Assembly (NCBI RefSeq): GCF_029194005.1
Contig: NZ_JARFVA010000009.1
Span: 20,006 to 84,005 of the forward strand
Length of the DNA stretch: 64,000 bases
Reading direction: 5' to 3'
Source of the DNA: Flagellimonas okinawensis
Lineage (GTDB): Bacteria > Bacteroidota > Bacteroidia > Flavobacteriales > Flavobacteriaceae
Below are positions 27,701-36,187 of this stretch, one piece after another (within the stretch, counting starts at the first letter, position 1; each line of letters begins with the position of its first letter). Both the position numbers and the translations under genes were made by a program. The notes under the pieces were generated by a model that was not told the DNA's origin, ran no database searches, and saw only the letters and a list, made by a program, of their open reading frames with translations.

Positions 27701-29107
27701 TTAATATCCTTGGTTTTGGGGCAACAGATTGGGGTTGGCCTGCAGTTCGCCCTCAGGGACCGGTAGCAGCAAATCCGTGTCCTCCCAACTGGGCTTTAGG
27801 GCCCCAAGTGCCACAGCCGCTCTTCCGGTACGTTTGAGGTCGAACCAACGGTGCCCCTGTTCGGTGAACAGTTCTATCCTCCGTTCCCCAAGGATGGCCT
27901 CCAGCAATTCACCTTCTGTATGTACCACCACATCGACAAGCCCGGCCCTATTGCGCACTTCATTGAGATCAGCCAAGGCACCGACCAGATTTCCTTGATG
28001 CGCACGGGCCTCGGACCTTATCAGGAATTGTTCTGCCAACCGAAACTGAATGGAATACTCAAGGGATTCCGTGGCATTGAACCTTGCCTTGTATTTATAG
28101 GGATAATAAAGGGTAAGGGTGTTTTCTGCATCCGATATGCTATCGACCCATTCCGTTCGCCGCAAGTCCCCATCCTCAAAAGCGGCCAACAGCCCATCGG
28201 TCATGGCGAAGGACTGACCGGGAATTAACGGAATGATCAATTGGACCGCCTCTTGGGTATTGCCTGGAAGTTCCCCATGGCTCAATTGCCATATCGTCTC
28301 CCCAGAACCCTTCAAGAACACATTCCCCAATTCCTCTTCCAGGTCAAAGACAGACATCAGGTCAGTGGCCATGTCCTCGGCCTTGTCCCACTTTCCCATA
28401 TAGCCGTACAACCGGGCCAAAAGGGCCTTTGCCACAAAATGGTCCGGTACCGTCCGCTCCATATTGTCAATGTCCGAGTTTCCCATTAGTTCAACTGCCA
28501 TTAGCAGATCGCTTTCAATCCGCTCCAGGACCTGAACCTCAGGTAGCCTTGACACAGCACTATTGACCCTATAATCGGTCGTGGTGACATAGGGCACATC
28601 TCCGAATACGGACACCAGGTCATAGTGCATCAGGCCTCGGACGAACAATGCCTGTCCCTTGAACCGGTTCCGGTCCGCCTCCTCCAAGACAGAACTTGAT
28701 TCCACCCCTTCGATAATGGCATTGGCACCGTAAATGACGGTATAGGCCTCGCTCCACCATGTCTGCACCTCTGTATTGGCCGGCAGTACTTGGTTTTGGT
28801 ACAGTTCCACCAATTGGACATCGAATCCATAATAGTCCAGTTCATCACTATAGATGCCCATACGGGTGGTAAAGCCATAGTTCCCGGACACCATGCCCGA
28901 TTCCCGCATCGAAAAATACAGGTCGGCCATGGCCGATTCCACCGTAGAGGCATCCTCGAACACCGTCTGTGAGACCATAATGTTCTTTGGTGGGTCCACC
29001 TCCACAAAATCCGTACAATTGGCCAAGGCCAATATAAAGACCATAACCACCAACCTATAGCCTAAAAATTCCCATCTAATGTTTTCAAACTTCTTTATTC
29101 GTTTCAT
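27701..29107 (-). CDS. RagB/SusD-family outer membrane lipoprotein
   Basis: The protein has 468 residues with a lipobox in LALANCTDF. Typical SusD helices are present: FVRGLMHYDLVSVFGDVPYV, FRLAEQFLIRSEARAHQGNL, LNEVRNRAGL and ELFTEQGHRWFDLKRTGRA, then LLLPVPEGELQANPNLL. It is the surface lid of the transporter encoded 17 bp upstream. Since a peptidase is the next gene, the substrate is more likely a peptide or protein than a glycan; no glycosidase is near. Confidence 0.94.
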   Translation of the reverse strand: MKRIKKFENIRWEFLGYRLVVMVFILALANCTDFVEVDPPKNIMVSQTVFEDASTVESAMADLYFSMRESGMVSGNYGFTTRMGIYSDELDYYGFDVQLVELYQNQVLPANTEVQTWWSEAYTVIYGANAIIEGVESSSVLEEADRNRFKGQALFVRGLMHYDLVSVFGDVPYVTTTDYRVNSAVSRLPEVQVLERIESDLLMAVELMGNSDIDNMERTVPDHFVAKALLARLYGYMGKWDKAEDMATDLMSVFDLEEELGNVFLKGSGETIWQLSHGELPGNTQEAVQLIIPLIPGQSFAMTDGLLAAFEDGDLRRTEWVDSISDAENTLTLYYPYKYKARFNATESLEYSIQFRLAEQFLIRSEARAHQGNLVGALADLNEVRNRAGLVDVVVHTEGELLEAILGERRIELFTEQGHRWFDLKRTGRAAVALGALKPSWEDTDLLLPVPEGELQANPNLLPQNQGY

Positions 29108-29124
29108 ACTGTTTTCTTTATTGG

Positions 29125-32100
29125 TTAAAATCCTATTTTAAGCCCCAAGGTGAATTGTCTGAGCGGTGGCAATTGGTTATTGATGGTCTGCTCGGGATCG
29201 GGACCATCATAATGGGTAAAGGTCAGCAGGTTCTGCCCCTGTAGGTAGACATCGACATCCAGTCCATCCAAGCCTGGTACGCTATAGTTCAGGGTAATGT
29301 TTCTCACACGGACAAATGAGGCATCCGATACTGCGGCACTGCTCCTTCGCTGGATATCACCTTGGCCGGCGCCAATGACAAAACCGCTGGCTGCGACCTG
29401 TACCGATTCCATATCGCCCGGTTCCCGCCATCTGTCATACAGTTTGACACTGGAATTCCCCCGGTACCCTGGCACGGCTTTGTACCTTATGGTATTGTAG
29501 CCCAACTGTTTTTTGAACTGCAGCAAAAGGTCAAAGGTCAAGTTGCCCCAACGGATGGAATTGCCCAGCCCCCCATAATACTCAGGGGCAAGGTCCTCTA
29601 TCCATTGACGGTCCTCGGTAAAGGTGATCTGCCCGTCCCCGTTATAGTCCTCGAACTCATACTGCCCTGTTTCGGGGTCCACTCCCAAGGAATTATAGAG
29701 CTTTGTGATGGACAAGGGTTTGCCGACCACATAGCGATCGGAAAAGATGGAGTTCTCCAGCCCATCGAAACGGACCAATTTGCTCTTGGGCACCGAAAGA
29801 TTGAAGGTTGTGGACCACTGAAAACGATCTGTTCGCAAAAGCACGGCACGCATATCCAACTCCACCCCCGAATTCTCCACAGTAGCATCAAAGTTCCCCG
29901 TGAGCTCCGGGAAACCCGTTGTGGCGGCCAAGGGTATTCCGACAAGTTGGTTGGAGGAACGGTTCCTGTACCAAGAGGCGTTGATAAATAACCGGTCCCT
30001 GAAAAAGCCCAGTTCAAGACCTGTCTCCAACTTATTGTTCGCTTCCCAACCGAACAGTGGGTTGAAGATTCCCGTTGGGCTCAGGACGGTGACCCCATCA
30101 TAGTCTTCACCTGTAACGGTATAGGTATCCAAATACCGGTAATCCCCGATATTATCGCTCCCTGTGGTACCATAGCTGCCGCGGAGCTTTCCAAAGCTCA
30201 ACAAGGAACTTTCGGAAAACAATCCCTCTTTCGAAAATATCCAGGCCAGGCCCACCGCACCGAAGTTTCCGAACTGACGGCCCGGCCCGAACCTTGAGGA
30301 GCCGTCCCTCCGTCCGGTGAGGTTCAGGATATACCTGTCCAATATATTGAGGTTGACCCTTCCGAACACTGCATTGTACCTATAGTCCGTATCCAAACTG
30401 TTCAAGGCCTCCACCTCTTCCGCGGCGGCCATATTATAGATCAACTTATTATTGGGAAAACCACGTCCGCGCATAACCAATTGCGAAGTGGTCTGTTGTT
30501 GGAAGGTCGAACCCAAGAGCACATCCAACCCAAACCCGTCCCAATGGTGCTTCCATTGCACTTGGGGCTCTACGATCCAAGAGCTCCTTCGCGAAGCATT
30601 GGTGGTCAGGTTCGAATAACTCTGTGGGGTAAGGTTCAAGCTTGGATTTCTGGAGGAACTTGGCAAGATCTTATCTGAATCCATCCGATAGTCCGTATAC
30701 CCCATACTGGCCCTCACTTCCAGATCTTTGAAAATCGAATAGGATAAAAGTGCATTGGCCAATAAGGTCCTCGATCGCGACTGGTACTTTTGTTCCAGGG
30801 TGGCCAATGGATTGTCCCAAGTATTGTCCTCCCAATTCAAGTTTCCGTTCTCATCATAGAGTTCCGGGGCATTGGGCTCTAAGGTATATGCCTTAAACGT
30901 AAGATCTGACCTTGGCAACAGATTGTCCTCGTGGGTATAACTGGTGGAAAGGTTGATCTGAAACCGATCGTTACCCGATCGGTGGTTGACATTGCTGCGA
31001 ACACTGGCCTTTTGATATTTGGCATCCCCGGGAAAGACCGTGGTCTGGTCCTGGAAACCACCACTGACCAAAAACTGTGTGCCTTCACTCCCCCCGGAAA
31101 CGGAAAGCTGGGCATTGTTCCGATAGGCCGTGCCCCCGATCAACACCTTCTGCCAATCCGTATAACGGTCATCTCCCCATAGGGCAACATCTGGCCAAAA
31201 GCTAGCAAAACCGGGGTTTTCAAGAAAGTCACCAAATCCATCATTGACAATACCTTCCCGGCGAACCTCCAAGTACTGCCCAGTATCCATCAGGTCCAAA
31301 AAATGGGTGATCCTACCCAGTGAACTGCTAAATCGGGCATCGAAACGGGTCTTACCAGACTTCCCCCGCTTCGTGGTGATCAACACCACCCCATTGGCCC
31401 CACGGGAACCATAAATTGCTGTGGCATCGGCATCCTTCAGTACTTCGATACTCTCGATATCATTGGGATTGATGGCGTTCAATGGACTAATATCGGCATT
31501 CACGATATCCCTGGACACATCATTGGATCCCAAGGATTGGGAACCAAATGGAACGCCGTCCACAATGTATAGGGGGTCCGTGCCCCCATTGATAAAGTTC
31601 CGACCTCGAACCTCGATTTCGAAACCTCCACCGGGCACACCGGTATTTTGTACAATGTTCACCCCGGACATCTGTCCCTGCATAGCGGCCAAGGGATTAT
31701 CAACGGGTTGCTTGTCGATAACCTCTGCCTTGACGGTGGCGATATTTCCGGTACGCTCCTTTTCAGAAACGGTATAATAGCCGGCATTGAGTACCACTTC
31801 CCCCAACTGGGTCAGCTCTTCCTCAAGGACGACATCCACTGCATCCCTCCCATTGACCGGGATGGAAACGGTTTGAAACCCTAACATGGAAAACACCAAC
31901 AGATCATCGGGACCTGCCATAACGGAAAAGGCACCGTCCAGACCGCTAACGGTCCCAAGATCGGACCCGTCCACCACAACAGTCACCCCAGCAAGGGGCT
32001 CGCCATCAACATCGGTCACCATTCCCGAGACCACCTCCTGGAAAGCAACCGACGATGATAGGGCCATCACAGGTCTGGAAAACAAAGGGGACAACAATAA

Positions 32101-32154
32101 ATAAAACAGCAGGAACACACATATCCTGCGTACAAAAAATGATAATTTCTTCAT
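29125..32154 (-). CDS. SusC/RagA-family TonB-dependent transporter (no STN domain)
   Basis: The protein has 1,009 residues. A signal peptide is followed by a carboxypeptidase-regulatory-like domain (VSGMVTDVDGEPLAGVTVVV), the TonB/plug region (IEVRGRNFINGGTDPLYIVD, SIEVLKDADATAIYGSRGAN) and the barrel ending in LRQFTLGLKIGF. It lacks the N-terminal STN domain of the receptor at 3515-6883, so it should be controlled by another route, plausibly the PAS-AraC regulator. It forms one unit with the SusD and metalloprotease genes. Confidence 0.95.
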   Translation of the reverse strand: MKKLSFFVRRICVFLLFYLLLSPLFSRPVMALSSSVAFQEVVSGMVTDVDGEPLAGVTVVVDGSDLGTVSGLDGAFSVMAGPDDLLVFSMLGFQTVSIPVNGRDAVDVVLEEELTQLGEVVLNAGYYTVSEKERTGNIATVKAEVIDKQPVDNPLAAMQGQMSGVNIVQNTGVPGGGFEIEVRGRNFINGGTDPLYIVDGVPFGSQSLGSNDVSRDIVNADISPLNAINPNDIESIEVLKDADATAIYGSRGANGVVLITTKRGKSGKTRFDARFSSSLGRITHFLDLMDTGQYLEVRREGIVNDGFGDFLENPGFASFWPDVALWGDDRYTDWQKVLIGGTAYRNNAQLSVSGGSEGTQFLVSGGFQDQTTVFPGDAKYQKASVRSNVNHRSGNDRFQINLSTSYTHEDNLLPRSDLTFKAYTLEPNAPELYDENGNLNWEDNTWDNPLATLEQKYQSRSRTLLANALLSYSIFKDLEVRASMGYTDYRMDSDKILPSSSRNPSLNLTPQSYSNLTTNASRRSSWIVEPQVQWKHHWDGFGLDVLLGSTFQQQTTSQLVMRGRGFPNNKLIYNMAAAEEVEALNSLDTDYRYNAVFGRVNLNILDRYILNLTGRRDGSSRFGPGRQFGNFGAVGLAWIFSKEGLFSESSLLSFGKLRGSYGTTGSDNIGDYRYLDTYTVTGEDYDGVTVLSPTGIFNPLFGWEANNKLETGLELGFFRDRLFINASWYRNRSSNQLVGIPLAATTGFPELTGNFDATVENSGVELDMRAVLLRTDRFQWSTTFNLSVPKSKLVRFDGLENSIFSDRYVVGKPLSITKLYNSLGVDPETGQYEFEDYNGDGQITFTEDRQWIEDLAPEYYGGLGNSIRWGNLTFDLLLQFKKQLGYNTIRYKAVPGYRGNSSVKLYDRWREPGDMESVQVAASGFVIGAGQGDIQRRSSAAVSDASFVRVRNITLNYSVPGLDGLDVDVYLQGQNLLTFTHYDGPDPEQTINNQLPPLRQFTLGLKIGF

Positions 32155-32201
32155 AATTTTGAGATAGTTTGATTAAACAGCATGTATTAATTGAATTCAC
32201 C

Positions 32202-32233
32202 CCTCCAGCCAACTACTACCCTGTCTGGAGGTT
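32202..32233 (+). terminator. Hairpin followed by T-run, upstream of the second SusC gene
   Basis: CCTCCAG and CTGGAGG pair across a 15-16-nt loop and are followed by TTTTTTAT on the plus strand. No plus-strand gene clearly ends here, so it may be a remnant terminator or may shield the SusC promoter. The region 32155-32921 also holds a plus-strand open frame of 82 codons ending at 32439 that I could not support as a gene. Confidence 0.4.
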
Positions 32234-32684
32234 TTTTATTTGCACTACCCACAAGTCACCATAAAACCGTAACTTATAAGGGCATTAAGGTTCGGACAAA
32301 GGAAATCCTGTCCAAGCAGCCAAAGCACTTGGAAATAGGATTCCAAAAAAGAAAAGACTATGAAAATGTAGTAGGGCCGGATACCCCAAAGTGTATTGGT
32401 CAGTTATGGGACAAATTGAAAAAGAAAATCCAGAGCTAATTATAAAACGGATATCCCACAACTATAGTCATTGAGATTAAATGGGGTTCTTGGGCTTCTT
32501 ACGAAATAGGATATCGAACACCGAGTGCGATGTCCCAAAAACAGGACAAAAACAAGGTGTGAACCCAACATAAAAAAGTTGCCAAATGTTTCCCATAACC
32601 AAAAGGTCAGCGACACATCGAAAAGAGAACCAAAAAGAAAACCAAACGCCAAGAAACAAGTTGGGCGTGAAAAACTCAACTTAC

Positions 32685-32791
32685 CACGTCAGAGGTACTG
32701 GTATACCATGCAACGATAAGAGAGCTCACGCCCGGGTCGTGAGCCAATCTGCTTATCATCTCGTTGCAAAAATTACCAGTTTTCTAACGTG
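32685..32791. ncRNA. Candidate structured RNA or DNA site: nested 107-nt hairpin
   Basis: Four nested stems share one axis. CACGTCAGA (32685-32693) pairs with 32783-32791 with one mismatch, which becomes G-U on the minus strand. ACTGGTA (32697-32703) pairs with TACCAGT (32774-32780). GCAACGA (32710-32716) pairs with TCGTTGC (32761-32767). GCTCACG (32724-32730) pairs with CGTGAGC (32738-32744), with loop CCCGGGT. Internal bulges separate the stems. No open frame uses this stretch. It could be a structured RNA (the G-U pair hints at minus-strand transcription), a recombination site or a folded single-strand site. I do not recognise the family. Confidence 0.5.
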
Positions 32792-32877
32792 AGACTCTAA
32801 GCGACAGCTTCAAATATGTTCTATACGAAGAATCGCAAAATTATGTATTCAACATCAAATATAATAAAATTATTCAA

Positions 32878-32897
32878 ATGCGGAACACTCTCCGCAT
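32878..32897 (+). terminator. Short hairpin before the HTH gene
   Basis: ATGCGGA (32878-32884) pairs with TCCGCAT (32891-32897) across ACACTC, followed by GTTTTTAC. It may end transcription arriving from the non-coding region, or act as an operator for the HTH gene that starts 25 bp later. Confidence 0.45.
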
Positions 32898-32921
32898 GTT
32901 TTTACAGGGCATTTCATTTTT

Positions 32922-33176
32922 TTGATTAAATTGGATTATAACAAAGCCATATACGGATATATTTATACCCTTTGGAAATCTTCAGGGCTTTCGATACGTG
33001 GTTTTGCAGCTCATCATACTTTTGAGGAAAGAACAATGCGGGATATTATTAAAGCTTTCGAAGAAGGTTATGATTACCAAATATCGCTTCCTACTTTATA
33101 CAAGATATGTGAGTCACGTAATACCACACTTTCCAAGTTCTTAGTGGAAGTTGAAGATTGGAAGAATTCAAATTGA
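32922..33176 (+). CDS. Small helix-turn-helix-like protein
   Basis: The frame has 84 codons from a TTG at 32922; no in-frame ATG lies close upstream. The middle fits a HTH: GLSIRGFAAHHTFEERTMRD, then YDYQISLPTLYKICESRN with an aromatic-rich end. This resembles XRE-type regulators found in Bacteroidota mobile DNA. It lies in AT-rich DNA unlike its GC-rich surroundings and starts the island that continues with rsgA. A DNA-binding role is likely but not proven. Confidence 0.6.
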   Translation: MIKLDYNKAIYGYIYTLWKSSGLSIRGFAAHHTFEERTMRDIIKAFEEGYDYQISLPTLYKICESRNTTLSKFLVEVEDWKNSN

Positions 33177-33608
33177 GTTCTAAAAATTATCTCTTTTTAA
33201 ATTACCATTATTTATACTTATAAATAGACTTACAATTGTTTATTTGGTACCAGCATAAAAAACTTAAGTATAGCCGATCAATTTTAAATATCCATTCCGA
33301 AAACTACAAGTAAATGATCCAATTGTTTTTAAATCAAAACACACTCATTTATATATGGCTTAAATGATAAATTTTTAATTTTGTAGCCTAATCAATTTGA
33401 TGTCCACTACATCTGTAATATCATATTCGGATATTGTTAAATAGATAGTCCGTTTTCTATGACTATCGCCATCCTTTACTTCAGATAATAACCTGAAGCA
33501 CCTCTACTTATTTACAATTTATACATAAACACAACGATTGTGAAGGCTGTTGTATTTAATTCAATTATCAATACAGTAATGTCTCCAATCGCTTAATACA
33601 CCTAGAAT
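33177..33608. other. AT-rich non-coding stretch
   Basis: There are 432 bases without a credible frame, repeat or hairpin. It presumably holds the promoter of the rsgA-like gene, but I see no clear TAnnTTTG match at proper spacing. Confidence 0.4.
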
Positions 33609-34676
33609 ATGAAATTAGAACGTTTCGGATATAACGACAAAATAGACAAACTCAGAATTCAACATGACCTATCGAACTTTGAAATTGGAAGAGTCATTTC
33701 AGAGCACAAGGAAAGATATATTGTTAAAACTGAAAAAGGGGAATTTGATGCAGAGATTACAGGAAACTTGAGATATACTGCACGTACACGTGAAGATTTT
33801 CCCGCAGTTGGGGATTGGGTCGCCATTTCCGAGTATGATGAGAATAAAGTTCTCATACATTCCATTGTTCCCAGAAAAACCATCATTGCAAGACAGGCAG
33901 TCGGCAAACAAGGAGAGAAACAGATTATAGCAACAAACATTGACTTTGCTTTTATCGTGCAAGCGGTCGACAATAACTTTAATATCAATCGATTGGAAAG
34001 ATATCTAACCATTTGCAATGCCTCCCATGTAAAACCGATCATCGTTCTAAATAAGATAGATTTGATAAATGATACCGCATTGACCGCATTGATGAAGGAA
34101 ATTCAAAAAAGAGTAAAGCAAGTACCCATAATCTCCATAAGCAATAAATCCAAAAAAGGGATCGAAGGACTAAACGAATATATAGTTATGGGAAAAACGT
34201 ACTGTTTACTTGGTTCGTCTGGAGTAGGAAAATCAAGCCTTCTAAACAATCTTTCCGGCAAACAGCTTATGAAAACAAATACGATCAGTGCAAGCACAAA
34301 TAAAGGAAGGCACGTTACGAGCCACCGAGAATTGATAGTTCTTGAAAATGGAGGTATCATCATTGACAATCCAGGAACACGAGAAGTCGGTATCGCGGAT
34401 TCCGTTGGCGGCTTGGACAAAACATTTGAAAAATTAATTGAGCTGGCCAAAAACTGTAGATTTAAGGATTGTACCCATACAATCGAAGTAGATTGTGCCG
34501 TTATCGCTGCCGTTCAACATAAAAAGATGGATAAACTGTTCTATGAAAATTATATAAAAATGAAACGAGAAAAAGAACATTTTGAATCAACTGTGGCGGA
34601 AAAACGCAAAAAGGACAAAGATTTCGGGAAAATGGTCAAGCAATTTAAAAACTTGAAAAACTCGGATAAATACTAA
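33609..34676 (+). CDS. rsgA: RsgA-like ribosome small-subunit GTPase
   Basis: The protein has 355 residues. An OB-fold N-terminus (about 20-105) is followed by a circularly permuted GTPase: G4 VLNKIDLI near 143, G5-like ISISNKS, G1 LLGSSGVGKSSLLNNL near 205, G3 DNPGTREVG near 255. A zinc-binding tail follows (NCRFKDCTHTIEVDCAV). RsgA binds the 30S subunit and checks its decoding site during late assembly. All key motifs are present. The length and lysine-rich C-terminus suggest an accessory RsgA-type paralogue rather than the housekeeping copy, since it lies on an AT-rich island inside a mobile element. Whether a second copy exists elsewhere cannot be seen here. Confidence 0.9.
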   Translation: MKLERFGYNDKIDKLRIQHDLSNFEIGRVISEHKERYIVKTEKGEFDAEITGNLRYTARTREDFPAVGDWVAISEYDENKVLIHSIVPRKTIIARQAVGKQGEKQIIATNIDFAFIVQAVDNNFNINRLERYLTICNASHVKPIIVLNKIDLINDTALTALMKEIQKRVKQVPIISISNKSKKGIEGLNEYIVMGKTYCLLGSSGVGKSSLLNNLSGKQLMKTNTISASTNKGRHVTSHRELIVLENGGIIIDNPGTREVGIADSVGGLDKTFEKLIELAKNCRFKDCTHTIEVDCAVIAAVQHKKMDKLFYENYIKMKREKEHFESTVAEKRKKDKDFGKMVKQFKNLKNSDKY

Positions 34677-34699
34677 ACCCAAAAGAGAGAATAATATAA

Positions 34700-34727
34700 A
34701 GCGGTTTGGGTATCAATCCAAGCCGCT
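34700..34727 (+). terminator. Terminator after rsgA
   Basis: AGCGGTTTGG (34700-34709) pairs with CCAAGCCGCT (34718-34727), one G-U pair included, followed by ATTTCAATTC. It lies 24 bp after the rsgA stop. Confidence 0.65.
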
Positions 34728-34801
34728 ATTTCAATTCATTTTAAGTATCTTGGGAAAAGAAAGAACAGTCTCCAAAATCCACTACCGACCTTATGGCTCC
34801 C

Positions 34802-35446
34802 ATGATGAAAAAGACCTTAATCCCAATTTTATTCCTTCTTACCAATCACATCTTCTCGCAAGAATTTGAGGGGAGGATAACCTACCGGAACTCCATTGAA
34901 AAAACGGATGTAAGGAACTCATTCGATCTTCAAAATTTCTTGGCATTTATGGGTGACACCACCAATGTCATCACCAAAGGAGGGTCCTACAAAAAAATCA
35001 CGAACGGTAATTTTAAACCATATGAACTATACAACTCTTCAAGTCCCATCTGTTATTATAAGGAGAGATTGGCATCCGACACCCTTTATTTTATAGACTA
35101 TCGAAAATTCAATGACTTTGATTTTGAATATGAGATAGAAAGTGAATCGGACACCATCTTAGGTTATGTATGCGATAAATTGACAGTTACCGATAAAATA
35201 AATGGTTCGGTATTACTTTGTTATTTCGCACCGGATTTGAAACAGGACCCAAATAATTATAAAGACTACAGACAGGACAATATGAACAAGATCATGGAGC
35301 TTACAAAAGCTGTTATTTTACGATATGTGTCCTTGAGCGGGGGAATGAAAATCGTTCAAGAAGCAGTTACCGTTGAAAGACTAAAAGTAGGGGATAATGA
35401 ATTTGAAATACCCAAAGATATGGTCCTGATTGAAAAAACACGATAA
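34802..35446 (+). CDS. GLPGLI-like secreted protein
   Basis: The protein has about 214 residues from the MMKK start (an ATG 9 bp upstream is also in frame). A signal peptide ends at IFSQ. The first mature residues EFEGRITYRNSIE and the mid-region SDTILGYVCDKLTVTDK resemble the GLPGLI/DUF4412 type of periplasmic beta-rich proteins common in Flavobacteriia. Function is unknown. It is separated from rsgA by a terminator and lies on the same AT-rich island. Confidence 0.6.
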   Translation: MMKKTLIPILFLLTNHIFSQEFEGRITYRNSIEKTDVRNSFDLQNFLAFMGDTTNVITKGGSYKKITNGNFKPYELYNSSSPICYYKERLASDTLYFIDYRKFNDFDFEYEIESESDTILGYVCDKLTVTDKINGSVLLCYFAPDLKQDPNNYKDYRQDNMNKIMELTKAVILRYVSLSGGMKIVQEAVTVERLKVGDNEFEIPKDMVLIEKTR

Positions 35447-35641
35447 CCAATAATCAACTGAATCAAATACCACAGCTTGGATACCTGTTTGGATTCCATG
35501 TTCCCACAATCTTATACTGCTCCATCTACATTGATGGTATTTGATTGGTCGTCAACAAATTTCCCGCTAAAAACTTATATGTTGTATAAAAATAGGCAGT
35601 AACGAACGATGGCCCCATTCGTCGTAGAACAAATGGGAAGT

Positions 35642-36067
35642 ATGGAAAAAATTGAAAAACTTAAAAATTATAGACTTCTGACACTATTGTACTGGTGTGC
35701 ACGTATAGGAATGGGATTGGCCTTCATAGCATCCGGCGCAAGAAAATTACCAGGTATTAAATTCACCAATCTTCCCATCGAGAACCCTGTCGGATTTTAT
35801 TTTGAAGCTATGTATTCCACAGGCTTTTATTGGAATTTCATCGGATACTTTCAAATCTTATTAGGAGTTCTGATTTTCTTCAATCGATTTGTGGTCCTCT
35901 CAAGTTTACTCATGATGCCTATTGTCATAAATATCTTTTTGATATCCGTTTCCTTGAATATGAGAGGAACACCCATGATCACTTCCGCTATGGTCTTGGG
36001 CAACTTACTGTTGCTCTTATGGCACTTTAAAAATTATAGGACAATTTTTCTAAAACCGGTTCAATAA
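35642..36067 (+). CDS. DoxX-like membrane protein
   Basis: The protein has 141 residues from the ATG at 35642 (earlier in-frame ATGs at 35609 and 35633 are possible). It has four membrane helices: LLYWCARIGMGLAFIASGAR, FIGYFQILLGVLIFF, VVLSSLLMMPIVINIFLISV and AMVLGNLLLLLWHF. The first helix with GLAFIASGARKLPG fits the DoxX/DoxD-like superfamily, whose members have varied and mostly unproven roles in redox or envelope physiology. It closes the AT-rich island. Confidence 0.72.
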   Translation: MEKIEKLKNYRLLTLLYWCARIGMGLAFIASGARKLPGIKFTNLPIENPVGFYFEAMYSTGFYWNFIGYFQILLGVLIFFNRFVVLSSLLMMPIVINIFLISVSLNMRGTPMITSAMVLGNLLLLLWHFKNYRTIFLKPVQ

Positions 36068-36187
36068 AAATTTTCAAGACAAAACCATATCATGGAGTCC
36101 TTTAGAATCGGTTTCTATTCGGGTCAATCTCCCAACACCTGGTACAGGTTGGTTAAAATTCAAGGAAAAGCCCACATTTATAATGGA

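Noticed and set aside
32191..32439. Plus-strand frame of 82 codons upstream of the second SusC gene
   Set aside because: The first third runs through a hairpin/T-run and the rest has no recognised domain. It may be a remnant C-terminus, but support is too weak to call a gene.
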